From Selaginella tamariscina (lineage: Eukaryota > Streptophyta > Lycopodiopsida > Selaginellales > Selaginellaceae), in contig PUQB01000005.1 of the NCBI GenBank assembly GCA_003024785.1, forward strand, positions 725,217 through 789,216: DNA of 64,000 nucleotides, read 5' to 3'. The notes below the pieces were generated by a model, which was not told where the DNA came from, ran no database searches, and saw only the letters and a list, made by a program, of their open reading frames with translations. The position numbers and the translations under genes were made by a program. Below are positions 46,416 through 59,452 of this stretch, piece by piece; positions within the stretch are counted from its first letter, which is position 1, and each line of letters opens with the position of its first letter.

Positions 46416-49400
46416 ATGTTTAATACTGGAGATAAAGTATGTCTTCTTCGGAACAACGAGATAGTTGGCACTGGAACTGTGGAAGTTCGAGATGATAATG
46501 CATCATGTCACAATATTGCCCAAGGATCTTGTGTGTACGTATGGGTGAACACCATTTACAAGCATGTTGAGGTTCGGGAATGGAATTTGAGGAGGGTTCT
46601 CTGTATTGTGGAATTTGGATGAAGTCAAGGCTGACACAGAATATGCAGAGTCACAAACAAATAGTAGCACGAGTTTACCAGATGATGGCTTGCCTGCTAT
46701 GATGGATGAGGTGATTCTCTTTCTTCAGATTGAGGTTGGGAGAGGCATCATCACAGCTATAAATCCAATGGAAGCAGTGTCAGAAGAGAAACTAGGGTCC
46801 GACTTCGTGGGTGTAGTTGTGACAAGGTTTCACCTAATGGCACATTGCATCCTGGATCCCTCGTGAGGTGGCAACATCTGAATTAAGACGGCAAGATGGT
46901 TCAACATATTCTGGGTTGGATTTCAATAATAACAACCCGGAAGAACAACTCATATTTGAAGAGGTTCCTTGCATTGGTCCTATTGTAAGAAAAAGGCGAT
47001 TCATGGGTTGCAGATCTTCCCCTGCAAGTTTCAGCAAGAGGGTAAAGATGGATCCTACATCTTCCGAAAGTGTTACGAGCATTTCCACGATTGACTGCTG
47101 CAAGAAGAAGTGTTGTCAGATGGCAGACCGGAATGAAATTACCCAATGTAGACATGTCTTTCGTACGCTCACCCAAAAGCAAAGGCATGAGTTTGTATAT
47201 GCTGCACTAACTGGGTGTATTGATGGAATGGCCTCGGACACAGGTTATCAGAGTACATCCATGGTATTTAATAAGGTGGCCATCTGCTTCAAAGCTTGGT
47301 ACAGTATATACGGGATCCCAAAGACCACGTTCTACCGTCGGAGGGATGAGTGGCTAGATGGAGCGCGAACCTCAGTACATGGGAACACTCGCTTGGTCAA
47401 AACCCGCTCTCACATTATGGCAGCCATAGAGATACTCAAGGCTTTTGTGGAAGCAAATGCAGACAGGATGCCTCACAAATGCCGAACCACAAATGCAGGG
47501 TCAGGGAAAATCTCAAGGTTTTGCCTTCAATCTACACTCAATTGAAGCTGTGTGAACATGTGAACAAGTGCCTCAGTTTGATGGGGCTCCAAGCAATCTG
47601 CACTGGTACCTTCAACAACATATGGAATACTCATTTTAAGGATGTGGAGATTGCAAAACACTCTAGCTTTTCCAAGTGTGACACTTGTACATCATTGAAG
47701 GCTGCAGAGGCTTGTGCAAAAACCTTGGTGGAGATCACTGCCATTCAAAAGAAGATGGAGGCCCACATGATTGCACAACAAACTTGCCGGTCTCAGTACT
47801 ATGCACACCGCATGCTTTCTGTGTCACGCCCATCAGAGTACCTGTGCTTGATCCATGACAAGATGGATCATTCAAAGACCAGCATTCCAAAGCTCGTTGC
47901 AACACCAAAGTGCCTTGGAAATGTCATGAAACTTCCGATTTCATTGACAGGTGTGCTAACACATGGACACGGTTGTGAGTCATATGGACACTTTTCACTT
48001 CCACATTGGTCTAGCGACTCCAATTTCACTATTGGGTCGTTGGCCATGTGTTTCAGAAACCTTGAAGCCCACTCACAGACAAGTCCTATCAGTGATCTCA
48101 AAGTGAAGAAACAACACCTTCAACCTTTACATAATGCTCTCATGAACACGTCTGCACTTGAGGCTACTTGGGAATATGAGAGGCATTGTCAGCACCTGCA
48201 CAAAAAACAGATGGCCCTGTTGAGAGTTCAGGTTCAGTGGAGGGATCTAGCTCAAATAGTGTACATGTGTCCTCAACATCAAATAAGCTTCCTCGTCATT
48301 TGCTTTTACAGATGGATAATTGTGCAGGCGAGAACAAAAATAGGTAAATCATTTTACTTAAGGGTTTCTCAAGCTCATACTTACTTTTATTTTCTAGATA
48401 TGTGCTAGCATACTTGTCAATGCTTGTTGCCAAAGGTGTGTTTGAAACAATCACGCTCAGTTTCTTATGGTTGGTCACACTCATGAAGATATTGATGCGT
48501 TCTTCAGCAAGGTCTCCAACTCTACAAAAAGGACAAGTGCACTTACCTTACCGCATATGATGAATCTTTTTGAAAATTGCATCTCCAAAAAAAGTTGTGC
48601 TTTGCTTGTGACTGAGGTGCCAGACTTCAAAAAATTTCTCAAGGAGTATATAAAAGAGGGAGTGATTCTTTAGTTGGTCACCTTGTGCCGCTACAATTCT
48701 TTTTCTCCATACGAGATGGTATACCTATTATGCAGTACAAGTTACGGCCATCAGAGCAGGAGTGGTTACCGAAAGAGGGTTAATGCTCTTCAAAAGTGGA
48801 GAGAATGGAAAGCCACTTCTCCCAGAAGGACAACCAGACCCTATTCCATTGAGTGCCCAGCTCAAGGAACAAGAGGTTATTATTGATACATCAAAAAATA
48901 TGTGGTATGGGTTCAAAAATCGATGCCAAAGAATTTGATAATGCAACTAGTTACTCAGAACTATATAAGCATGTGGTCAACTATTGGGAGACTGTTGTTC
49001 GAGAGTTGGAAGGGCCTACTGTCACAAGTACAGAATTGCAACACCCTTTTTGGCCTAAAACAAGGTGGCGAGAGGAGATTGAAATGACATCACTGAGCAC
49101 AGACGACATAGAAGCCAGTAGTGATGTGGAAGTGCAAACCCCACACTTTGTTGGACAAAGGAACCAAAAACCTAAAGCATACTTTGATTGCTGCAAGGAT
49201 CTTCAAAAACTAATGATGGTTCTCATTACTCCAGATGCGTCATATAATCAGCCTATTTGGATGGGTCAAATTATCGACACACCTGAAGTAATCACAAAAA
49301 ATAGTATTGTTGCATGGTTCAAACCACAAAAAAGGCGACACGAGAAGGAGAGCGAAAGATATAATGGATGCCTAGAGAAAACATGGTCTCCCAATCAAAA

Positions 49401-49515
49401 AGACCCAGCATGTTTTATAAATGTTAAATCCATTCGATATGGGTGGATGTCAAGAAGCGTTGATAAAGTCACGATTAACAAAACTGCAAGGGAATGTATG
49501 TTTTCTGAAGCTTAA
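46416..49515 (+). pseudogene. DUF7869-type transposase-like gene, nearly full-length, few frameshifts
   Basis: Exon-like segments: MFNTGDKVCLLRNNEIVGTG with VYVWVNTIYKHVEVREW (46416-46622), similar to the DUF8039-type N-terminal module of plant transposons; a linker (46606-46866); a DNA-binding-like region with KQRHEFVYAALTGCIDGMAS and IPKTTFYRRRDEWLDGAR (46868-47545); then, after a frameshift near 47500, the long frame 47540-48330 with CDTCTSLKAAEAC, HDKMDHSKT, LTGVLTHGHG; QMDNCAGENKNR before the 54-bp intron (48344-48397); VGHTHEDIDAFFSKVS; and a C-terminal region to TAA at 49513-49515. Frameshifts remain near 46610, 46865, 47500, 48210, 48460, 48660 and 48890. Together about 1000 codons. 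It is the probable mobilising protein of the element, inferred from position and the acidic triad pattern. Confidence 0.75.
48344..48397 (+). other. Predicted 54-bp intron, copy 2
   Basis: Same GTAAATCATT...TTTTCTAG boundaries and length as 14281-14334. Confidence 0.8.
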
Positions 49516-50016
49516 AGCAATTACAAAATTATAAAATATCATATATTTAATATTCATAATTATTATAAACTCTTTAATAATAGTACCAAATTGTTTACTT
49601 AACTATATAAATTTAAAAAATGATATGGAAGATTGACTATATTATTATAGGATTGTATATTATATATATATTATTACTACTACAAATTTTTAATTAATAA
49701 TGTTATATTTAAATATTAATATTTTAATAACAACATCAATATTTATATAATGTACCTCTTATGCTCTTCCTTAATTGTTATATTAGGCATAATATATTAT
49801 ATAATTTAATACCTTCTACTTTTATAATGTTATTAATTTTTGTTCAATGAATGCTATAATTTATTAAAGGTAGAATACAAAATAGAATATTCTAAAGAAT
49901 ATTCTTTTCAAACATATATTCTAAAGAATATTCCTTTAATATTAGAAAATGCTAATTAAATAGCTAAAATTGCTAATTATTAGGAAATGGGACTATAATA
50001 GCCATGCCATTTTAGT
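49516..50016. other. AT-rich 3' flank of the transposase-like gene, copy 2
   Basis: Colinear with 15462-15945, including the AGAATATTCTAAAGAATATTC inverted repeats. No gene is seen. Confidence 0.7.
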
Positions 50017-50560
50017 ATATAGGTATATTCACATACATGGTGGCGAGATTAATCCCGCCACGCTTCTCCGTATCAGAGAGAAATTAGCAAGATTAATCTT
50101 ATTCACCATTCTAGGAGGTAAGGAAGGGGTGGCAGGATTAATCCCGCCACCACAACCATGCCTCCTAGAATGTGTGTGTGTGAAAGAGAAAGATAAAGGA
50201 ATTATATATACAGATACACATGCACATATAAATACATGTGTAAGTGAGAAAGAGATAAAAAACTTATATATACTAATTTGCAGGTACATTCACATACAAT
50301 GTGGTGGGATTAGTCTCACCACCTTTCTTCATCTCAGAGAGTGGTGGAAAGGGGTGGTGGGATTAATTCGGCCACCCCTTCTAAGAGGCAGGGAAGGGGT
50401 GACAAGATTAATCCAACCACCCTTCTAGGAGGCAGGGAAGGGGTGGCAAGATTAATCCGGCCACCCTTCTTTATCTCCTAGAAGGGTGAGCGAGATTAAT
50501 CCCGCCACCAAGCAAGGAAGGGGTGGCAGGATTAATCCCATCACCACTTCTCTACCTCAA
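50017..50560. repeat. Palindrome array of a further fragment (copy 4)
   Basis: About eight variants (for example 50041, 50130, 50303, 50360, 50404, 50448, 50491, 50527), more diverged than elsewhere, with spacers such as CCTTCTAGGAGGCAGGGAAG. It joins directly to the broken right end of copy 2. Confidence 0.85.
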
Positions 50561-50617
50561 GCATGTGTGTGTGTAACAAAAAGAGAAATATAAAGAACTT
50601 ATAAAATACAGATAAAA

Positions 50618-50713
<96 letters not shown>

Positions 50714-51400
50714 CAGTTGTGTGAGAGAAAGAGATAAAAAAATTACATATATACAAATACACACATACATGTACATTCAAGAGTGTATTTGAGAGTGAGA
50801 TAAAGTAATTATATATATTCAAATACATAGGTACTACATATACAATTTGTATGTGTGTGTAAGAAATAAATAAATAAATTATATTATACAGATACACATA
50901 TATATGTATATGTATATACCGATGTGTGTCTGTGCGAGAGATACATGAATAAATTAAATTATACATATAGTATACATATACACACACATATATGTATATG
51001 TATATACAAGAGTGTGCTTGTGTGTGCGAGAGATAAATAAATAAAATTAAATAATACATATACACACACATATATATGTATATGTATATACTGTGTGTGT
51101 CTGTGCGAGAGATACATGAATAAATTAAATTATACATATAGTATACATATATACCCCATATATATGTATATGTATATACAGGAGTGTGCGTGTGTGTGCG
51201 AGAGATAACTAAATAATAAATTATATAGATACAAACACGTGTGTGTTTGTGTGTGTGCGAGAGATAGATAAATAAAATTAAATAATACATACACACACAC
51301 ACACCACACACACACATATATATATATATAGTATATACAGGAGTGTGTGTGTGAGAGAGAGATTTAACCTTGCTGCACCGCTGCCTTTAAACCCTATTTG
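50561..51400. repeat. Microsatellite block with long (CA)n(TA)n
   Basis: A (CA)n run at about 50622-50677 is followed by (TA)n at 50678-50705. Units with GTGTGTCTGTGCGAGAGATA recur at about 50924, 51092 and 51185. The long minus ORF here is a translation of these repeats, not a gene. Confidence 0.9.
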
Positions 51401-51950
51401 TATCACCTCGTCTTCTTACACTGCCACGCCTTTTGGCTTTCTTGTGAGAGTGGATGTATGAATCTGTGGTGCCGCCGCCCTCAAATCTTTTGCTGTCTCT
51501 CTCCTCTGCCGTCCTGAAACCCTAAGAATATACCCTAAACCCTAGAATCAATAATATATGTTAACCTAAATGAATATTCTTTTATTATATTATCAATAAA
51601 TTTATTGTGTTTGTGTGGTGTGCACAAATAATATAGATCATGCAAGGGTTTTAACATATATGTGTCTATGAGTGTGTTAAGTTTTCACGTACACACAATA
51701 CATCATATATACACACATAGTACATATGTGAATGTGTCACGTTAGTACATATGGATCGTGCATGGTGTGTGTGTTTGAGAGAGAGAGAGATTGAAAATTA
51801 ATTTTACACACATTACATACATTAGTACACATATACATACATACATGTATACACACAGACATACATACATATTATATGTGTGAATGTGTTATATATAGTA
51901 CATATAAATCATACATGCGTTTAACATAATGTTTCGATAAAGATCACCAT
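51401..51950. repeat. GCC/telomere-like spacer of copy 4
   Basis: Corresponds to 10290-11500: GAAACCCTAAGAATATACCC, CATGCAAGGGTTTTAACATA and GGATCGTGCATGGTGTGTGT are present. It is interrupted at 51950 by R2b. No gene is seen. Confidence 0.8.
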
Positions 51951-52358
51951 TGTCAAGCCACGACTTAAGAGCAGGATAAGAAAAAGGAGGCTTGACTCAA
52001 GAGCAAGACAAGAGTAATAAGACAAGAATGATCGTATAATGATTGGTGTTAATAGTAACTGATTGTACAACAATTAGGTTGGAGCTTTTATACTCATAAC
52101 TCCAAGAGCTAATATAGGCATAAGCTAAAAATGATACTTCAAGAGCTAATCTAGGCATGAGCTAAAAATAATGTCCCTTATCCTGTAAATATACCCTGTA
52201 AGCATATCCTATAAGCATATTCTGTAGGTATATCTTATAGGCATATTTGTATGTATATCCTATAGACATATCCTATATCCCGTATCATGTATCATGTATC
52301 ATGTTCATATAGGTTGTATTTTGTAAATATATCATGTATTCTGCATCGGATCGTGACA
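51951..52358 (-). repeat. R2b 3' LTR
   Basis: 408 bp with TG...CA ends; shares TGATTGTACAACAATTAGGT and TATCCTGTA-type repeats with the R2 LTR. Only one LTR is seen for this fragment. Confidence 0.7.
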
Positions 52359-53395
52359 GCGCCTTCTCCCTAAGGACGAGTTTCCACGAGTTTTGGGACC
52401 TGGTTTAGAGGATAACATTGGTAGAAGGCAACAACCTTGGAAGAAACATGGAGTAAATTGGATGTAGGTTCCCAAGTGCCATCGGGAGGTAAATAACCTT
52501 TCCAATCTACCAAGTATTAAAGTTGATAACGATAAAGACTCTCAAATCAAGGATGGCTACAACTTCATATTCATGTTCATCATCAATGACCATAGGAAGG
52601 GGAGGAGAAGAAGCACAACCAGGACAAGAAGAAGGATGAATACAGTTCTAACAAAGAGGTGTGAAACACATAATGAAGTTTCACAGTAGATGGTAGTTTT
52701 AGTCGGAAAACTACAGGATTGACCTCAGCCGCAATTCTGTAAGGGCCCAATCGTTAAAAATCCAAGGCCTGTTGGTGCGGATATGCCGACAAAGAAGCCA
52801 CATGAGATCACCAACCTTGTTTGCAAGTACTAACTGACAATGAGCATTAGCATGACACTTGTACCGTTCTTGTGCCTGTTGAAGATGGACTCAAAGATCT
52901 ATACATGAAGAAGATGCTAGAAGACAATCATGTACTGTAGGAGCAAGGAGAGCATGAGGAACAAAATCAAAATGTGGATGGTAGCCTGTAAGAGCGAAGA
53001 AAGGTGTATGGTCTGTAGATGCATGAACGAAGTTGTTATAAACAAACTCCACCATAGAAAGAAGGTCCAATTAGTTGTCTTGTTGGTATGAAGAAGCAAA
53101 GATATTACTCTAAGGTCTGAATCGTGCGTTTTAACTGTCCATCAATTTATGAATGATATCTTAAAGAAAGATCCGCTTTAACTTGTAAAACTCCGGAGAA
53201 GCTCTCACCAAAATCTGCACATGAATTGTGGGCTTGATCAGAAACAATGCTCTCATGAAAACCATGATGTCGGAATACTTTGCGGATCACCAAAGCATCT
53301 GCTTCAACAAAGAAGGGATAAGAAGGATCAAAATGTGCTAAAATCGGAGTTATCATGAAGGCGTTATTGAGCTGTATATATGTAATTTCTTTATC
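51951..53395 (-). mobile_element. R2b: rearranged R2-family fragment with LTR and integrase/chromodomain end
   Basis: The LTR is at 51951-52358 (TGTCAAGCC...GTGACA on the plus strand). Upstream on the minus strand are pieces of an integrase C-terminal region (LLSMVEFVYNNFVHASTDHT near 53060, HPHFDFVPHALLAP near 52960) and, near 52590-52440, a chromodomain-like stretch (DDEHEYEVVAILDLRV). At 53413-53147 an RNase H piece (ITPILAHFDPSYPFFVEADA) runs directly into an integrase-core piece (VFRHHGFHESIVSDQ), so the sequence between them is deleted. All frames have stops. Confidence 0.75.
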
Positions 53396-53830
53396 TCTCT
53401 CTCTCTTACACACATAATTGTATGTATATACATGTTTATCTGTATTTTATAAATTCTTTATATTTTCTTTTTGTCGCACACATGCTTGAGGCAAGTGGTG
53501 GTGGGATTAATCCTGCCACCCTTCCTTACCTGATGGGCGAGATTAATCCTGCCCACCACTCTTTGAGATAGAGAAGGGTGGCTGGATTAATCCACCTTTC
53601 CCACCACTCTCTAAGATGGAGAAGGGTGGTGAGATTAATTCTGCCACACTGTATGTGAATATACTTGCATATTAATATATATATATATAAGTTCTTTATT
53701 CTTTATATGTGCATGACATTGTGTATCTATACATATAATTCCTTTATCTCTCTCTTTCACACACACATTCTAGGAGGCATTCTTGCCACCCCTTCTTTGC
53801 CTCTTAGAATGGTGGGCAAGATTAATCAGA
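53396..53830. repeat. Inverted array and microsatellite fragment
   Basis: Reverse-orientation microsatellite words (CTCTCTCTCTCTTACACAC, 53391-53410), then palindrome variants at about 53500, 53530, 53580, 53628 and 53816. It precedes the plus-strand ParB/methyltransferase-like fragment, mirroring the arrangement in copies 1 and 2. Confidence 0.85.
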
Positions 53831-55440
53831 ATTGAGCAGTACCATAAGTTGCAAAGTGAGATGCTACAGACACCAACCATTACAATAGTAATATAGGAGA
53901 AGTTCAAACATAAGCGATCCATGTGGACAACTCTTGAGTGGCTACCAAGAGCTATTGCATGAAAAAACAAAGTGTAGAATACCGGGTAAGAAAAATTCTT
54001 GGCAGGATTTATTTTGCCAATATATTAATTTTTTAATTATTCCATATGTAGAGAGCCGAAGAAATTGCAGCAGTTGATTTTGCCCAGGTGGGCATAAAGA
54101 AAAATCATATGATGCTGATTTCTTGCCCTGAGGACAAGGTCTTTGATAGATGGGTGGGGATCATAGAATCATTTGCAAAAGGAACACTAAAGAAAGCAAG
54201 CAAGTGAAGAGGAGCCCCCGGATAAGTTTGCAAAAAAAACCTAGTAAGAGCCCAAGGCTAAGTCTGTCCAACATGTGAAAGATGTAAACAATGACTTCAA
54301 GCTCACATGGTTGAAGCCTTTGAATAGAACCCATAGTGAGGAGATGGATGTGTTAAGTAATTTAGTGGCTGATGGCAAATTACAATTTAACAACAGCATC
54401 CCCCACTTTTCCTTTTCATTTAAAGACAATAGAGCTAAAAGACAATCAGACATTTTAAGGAGTGGTTGGGAAATACACTACCATAAACTGGGTTGGACCT
54501 CGACTTCAGCATACGAGAAGGTTAGCAAAAATATTTGCAGGTGACATATGTTTGTCTAATGGGTAAACCAATTAAAGATCTGGGCAAGAATCATTGCATG
54601 CCAATGCGAGAAAGAAGAACATCGCCATAACACCTTCTCTTATGGCAATTCTTTAACAATAGAGAACCGAATTGAACTTGATAAAGGAGGAACTATGAAT
54701 CATGACAAGCCTTATAAATGTTTGTTGTCGAATTTAGAGACTTCATGGAGTAAACATCACTACTTGCACAAAACCGTTTCAAATTTATGATAGATTGGTA
54801 GGTGTTAAAAAAATCCTTCTTTAGAAATGCGCTAGAAGATTTGGTGGAGAAAGCTTAGTTGTGCAAGCATGTAGAAGGTATTTATTATTTAATTTTTGCA
54901 CACTTACTTGATACCTTTATCTTTAAGTATTTATTTTTTGATGTCACCGAGACCTTTGTCTTCATCTTCGTTAAGAAGAATAGACATTATTGGACTGGAT
55001 TTTACATCAACGATGCTGATCCCATGTGTATTGATACAATTGTTCACTTGGTTGTTAAGATGTGCCAAACAATTTTAAACTTCTAATGACTAGCTAGGCA
55101 TTTGTTTTCGCTTTAATAGGCCTAAACCTCCATCCTATACATTCATAGTTGAGAGAGATGTATTCGGCAATGTATATTATCCAAACATTACAAGTCAGGC
55201 TGCACGCAACATCGTGGGGTCCTCATAATGATGCAGGGTTTTTTACTATTGTTAACTTCAGGATACATGTGTGTTTGCCATTGAAAGGATAAGAAACTTG
55301 AACAAGTAGATAGAGAGGCTCTTAACTGACTACCCCAATAAACTCATACATAAGTATTTGGGAAAGTTCCCTCCCGAAATGCAACAGCTCTAAAGAGGAA
55401 TCTAGTTCAATATCGGAGTCTGAAGACGATCCTAAACCAG
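53831..55440 (+). pseudogene. ParB/methyltransferase-like gene fragment, inverted copy
   Basis: Plus-strand pieces match the middle and end of the gene: IEQYHKL (53833), a motif-containing join TGGCAGGATTTATTTTGCC (54001-54019), KDVNNDFKLTWLKPLNRTHS (54275), HYHKLGWTSTSAYEKVSK (about 54475), a broken methyltransferase-like part with HYWTGFYINDADPMCIDTIV (about 54985) and the tail to about 55430. Many stops and frameshifts exist and the ParB domain itself is absent. It is more diverged than copies 1 and 2. Confidence 0.7.
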
Positions 55441-55625
55441 AATATCACACCCGAAGTTATTTATCTATCTCTTGCACACACCCATCCCATATATACATAT
55501 ATAATATCTGTATATTATAATTTATTTATCTATCTATTGCACACACATGTATATATATACATAAATATGTGTGTATGTATTTGTATATTATATTTTATTT
55601 ATATATCTCTCGCACAACCTATTGT
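55441..55625. repeat. Microsatellite-like spacer
   Basis: Three units with ATTTATCTATCTCTTGCACACAC-like words (about 55460, 55530, 55600) and short TA runs. No gene is seen. Confidence 0.75.
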
Positions 55626-57200
55626 CAGAGTTTTAACCCAAAGGGCCAACACGTGGCAACACGTGGCTGCCAAGTGGCCATTCGGCGTCATCACCATGTG
55701 TGAGTAACGCTAAGTTTCCAAAACAACCCCAACGACCCTAAGGTTAGACTCTAATGCCCAAGTGGATAGGAGACTTAGGGTTTAGCCTAAGTCTCCTAGA
55801 GTGTCTACCCCAAAACCTTGAGGGATAACCCTAGTTAACTTAGGGTTTAGCCTAAGTCTCCCTAGAGTGTCTGCCCCCAAAACCCTTGAGGGATAACCCT
55901 AGCTGACTTAGGGTCTTGCCCTAGAAGACCTATACATGCTCATGCCTAACCCCATCAAGGAGACATGTGTTCCACACATACCCCTAGACAGAGCTAAGGC
56001 ATCGTCACTTACCCTTGAGGAATCACCTCATCCGGGAGTACAACCCTAAGGGTTTGAGTGGCCGAGTTATACCCTAGACCTAGGGCTAGTACTTAGTGAG
56101 GACACGAGTGTGCGCCGTAGGCGGACACGAGTGTTCTGCTAAGCAAACTCCCTAAGGCTAGGTTTGGGATAACCTAAGCACATGACCTTGCGAGTGCCTT
56201 AACAAAGGGCTTCTGCTAATGAGCTTAGGTTGTTCAACCCTGGATTCCAAGGAGAACACTCCCTAGCCAAGTGTGCCAAAGCACACCTAGTTACGAGACC
56301 TAACTTCCCTTGAGCGGATGCCCAAGGCTTAGCACCAGTGCACAGCACAAGCATGCCTGTTTGCTAGAGTATCCAACCCTTAACGACAAGCCATGACATA
56401 ACCCAAAGGGCGTGCCTCGGTGTTGTACCATGTGACGTTTAGCCAAGTGTCACATCTCCATGTGACACTGCCTTCCATGATGTGGGCTATCATGCCATAG
56501 CCCTTAGATTCAAGAGTTGCACCAAGTACCACAAATGTGGTTCCTAAATGCCAACTTTAGAACCCCTCAATGAACCCTCAGGAACCAGGTAACGTGAACC
56601 TGTCAAACAAGATCCCACGCCCACAGTTGGATAAGGACACGGATGTGCTTTGCTTGGCCGTGAGTGCTACACCTAGCTTGACGTGGAGGAGGCTGGAGAC
56701 AACCTCAACCTCTGCCTCTTGGAACGTGCATTCCAACAAGACCTCCCAGGCATGGACTCGCCAACGTTAAGGGTAAGCTACCCCGAAGGTGGGACGTACC
56801 CCTGGCATCTGGAAGTTAGGGCGGCACAACAGAGGGTTGTACCTTAACGACACAAGCTGAAGCTTGCACCGGCAGAAGAGCAACGAACTCATTCATGAAC
56901 CCAGGAGCTCTCCTACATATACTCTACCTTATTTATGTGACAAAGCCCCCCCCCCCCCCCCCTGTTTTCCTATATGTGTTAGTGGGCTGGCACTGAATTT
57001 TAGCCCCTTAGACAAATTAGCAATATGAGCCTATAACTCACCCTTACTCTTACCCCTAAACCCTACCCAAGGGGGTGGGGTTTTAGATCGGGGTAAGAGT
57101 TTTCTAGAAGGTAAGTTCTAGATTCGCCTAGAGTTTCTTGCAAATACCTAATGACACCGCCGGATGTCGCACCTAAAGGTAAGCTTACCCTTAGCATTGG
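55626..57200 (-). mobile_element. LTR1 copy, reverse orientation
   Basis: TGTCAGAGTTTTAACCC at 55626 is the reverse complement of the LTR1 end (GGTTAAAATTTTGACA at 59452). The match runs through AACACTCGTGTCC..., ACATCTCCATGTGACACTG and CCCAGGAGCTCTCC to about 57170, and contains a C run at about 56947-56962. The last 50 bases are rearranged. No PBS or interior adjoins it, so it is a solo LTR or a fragment. Confidence 0.8.
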
Positions 57201-57223
57201 TAGTGTTAGAGTTTTAACCCGAA

Positions 57224-57715
57224 ATGCACATTATAACTAAAATAGACATAATACATGAAAATGGGAATATAAAATAAATTACTAATTAATACATAAGTTT
57301 TAATTATTAATTAATTACTTAATAAATATATAATTAAGCCTTAATATTAATTAGTTAACAAATTAATCCTTCATTAACCTCACTTAAGTAAAGAATATTT
57401 TTAAAATATCTTAGAATATTTGTATTATTCTTCATATCTTACAATAATTAAAAAACACTATCAAACATAATTACAAATGAAATCATTTCCTAATCAACTT
57501 GTTAATTTATTTATAATTATTTTCTTCTTAACTATATAAAGAAATCTCCTCATTTTGTTTAAGTCATCACTCTCTGAATTAATCAATTCATTTTGGCCAA
57601 TATTTTTATGTTGTTGCCACCACTTAACACTCTCATGAATGCAGTTAGGAATTGTCATTCTTGTTAATACATAAGCTGTGATAAGAATAGGAATACATAA
57701 AGACTTTATCTAAAA
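57224..57715 (-). mobile_element. Left end of a further large-element copy (copy 5)
   Basis: TGCACATTATAACTAAAATA begins the left end; the AT-rich subterminal region and the 3' tail of the FCP1-like gene (57560-57715, GTTGTTGCCACCACTTAACA) follow. LTR1 is inserted at 57716 within the TATCTAAAACATGACATTCC region. Confidence 0.75.
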
Positions 57716-59452
57716 TGTCATAGTTTTTACTATGACTCAAGCCTTTACTTTAGAAGTTGATTGTTGTTACCTACTGTACTATGTTGATGAACCATAAATG
57801 TAGTGAGAAACAGCCCGCTTAGTGCACTTAGGTGTTTAGGGGTAGTCGACCGGTTATCTTTAGATGTCGTGAGAAACTCTAAGTGAAAGTAGCACTTATC
57901 TTCTAGAAAACCACTCTTGATTTTGACGTTCGAGTTAAGATGAGTTTGGCATGTTAAATAGGGTTAGGAACACCCCTAGGGTTGACCTAGCCCTAGGTTT
58001 GCCCTAAACCACACCTTAAACCCCCACCCCCGGGTTTAGGAGTAGGGGTTAGTGTGCAAACTCATCTCATTAACTAAGGGGCTAGCATTCCGTGCCAGCT
58101 CACTTACATACAAGAAAAGAGGGAGGGGGGAGGGGGAGGGGGGCTCCGTCACATAAATAAGGTAAAGTATGTGTGGGAGAGCTCCTGGGTTCATGACTGA
58201 GTTCGTTGCTCTTCTACCAGTGCAAGCTCTAGCTGGTGTTGTTAGGGCACAACCCTCTATTATGTCACCTTAACTTCTAGATGATAGGGGTACGTCCACA
58301 TTTGGGGTAGCTAGCTTACCCTTAATGTTGGTGAATCCATGCCTGTGAGGTCTTGTCGGGATGCACGTTCCAAGAGACAGAGATTGAGGCTTGTCTCCAG
58401 CCTCTTCCTCCACGTCAAGCTAGGTGTAGCACTTATGGCCAAGCAAGGCACATCCGTGTCCTTATCTAACTATGGGCGTGGGATCTTGTTTGACAGGTTT
58501 ACATTACCTAGTTTCAAAGAGTTCACCAAAGGGTTCTAGAATTGACATTTAAGGAGTCACGTTTGTGGCACTTTGTGCAACTCTTGAATCTAAGGGCTAT
58601 GGCATGATAGCCCACATTGTGGAAGGTAGTGTCACAGGGAGATGTGACACTGGGCTAGATGTCACGCGATACAACGCCCAAGGCATGCCCTTTGGGGTTA
58701 TGTCATGGGTTTGTCGCCAAGGGGTTGAATATTCTGACAAACAGGCATGCTTGTCCTCATTGACACACTGGGGTGCTAAGCCTTGGGCATTTGCTCAAGA
58801 AAGGTTAAGTCTCGTAACTAGGTGTGCTTAGGCACACTTGGCTAGGGGAGTGTTCTCCTTGAAATTCAGGGGTTGAACAACTTAAGCTTGTTAGCAAGAG
58901 CCCTTTCATGAAGCACTCGCAAGGTCATGTACTTAGGGTTATCCAAACCTAGCATAAGGGAGTTTGCTTAGTAGAACACTCGTGTCTGCCTATGGTGCAC
59001 ACTTGTGCCCTCACTAAGTACTAGCCCTAGATCTAGGGTATAACTTGACCACTCAAACCCTCAAGGGTTAGTCATGGTTCAGGGTATCCCTTGTCGCCCT
59101 AAAGGGTTGTATGCCTAAATGAAGATGATTCCTCAAAGGGTAAGTGGCGATGCCTTAGCTTTGTCACATGGGTATGTGTAAAGCACATCTTTTTGATGAG
59201 GTTAGGGCATGAGCCTATCTAGGTCTACTGGGATAGAATCCTAAAGTTCACTCGGGATATCCTCTAGGGTTCAGGAGATGGTCATTCTAGGGCTTAGGGT
59301 AGGACTCTAAGTCTTCTATTTAACTAGGCATCTGAGTTAGACTCTTGGGGTCATCTTAAAAGACTTAGCGTTTCTCACACAGGGAATTAACGCTAGAATT
59401 AATGGCGGCCATATGTTGTCACGTGTTAGCCCTCCAGGTTAAAATTTTGACA
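57716..59452 (+). repeat. LTR1 5' LTR
   Basis: 1737 bp, starts with the near palindrome TGTCATAGTTTTTACTATGA and ends GGTTAAAATTTTGACA. It contains a G-rich tract at about 58118-58145 and the conserved stretches also found at 30275-31525 and, reversed, at 55626-57200. Confidence 0.85.

Larger units (their letters stand above)
43702..50016. mobile_element. Large TIR element, copy 2, right arm
   Basis: Resumes in ACATATTATGGATCATGCGT, the same repeat in which the left arm stopped, and is colinear with about 11010-15945 of copy 1. It holds the AT-rich tandem units, the second palindrome array and the fuller transposase-like gene. It is cut within the right terminal repeat (GCCATGCCATTTTAG, 50001-50016), where a further array fragment joins. 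Confidence 0.8.

Noticed and set aside
50541-51317. A 258-codon minus-strand ORF
   Set aside because: Pure microsatellite translation with Cys-Val runs from (CA)n and Tyr-Ile runs from (TA)n.
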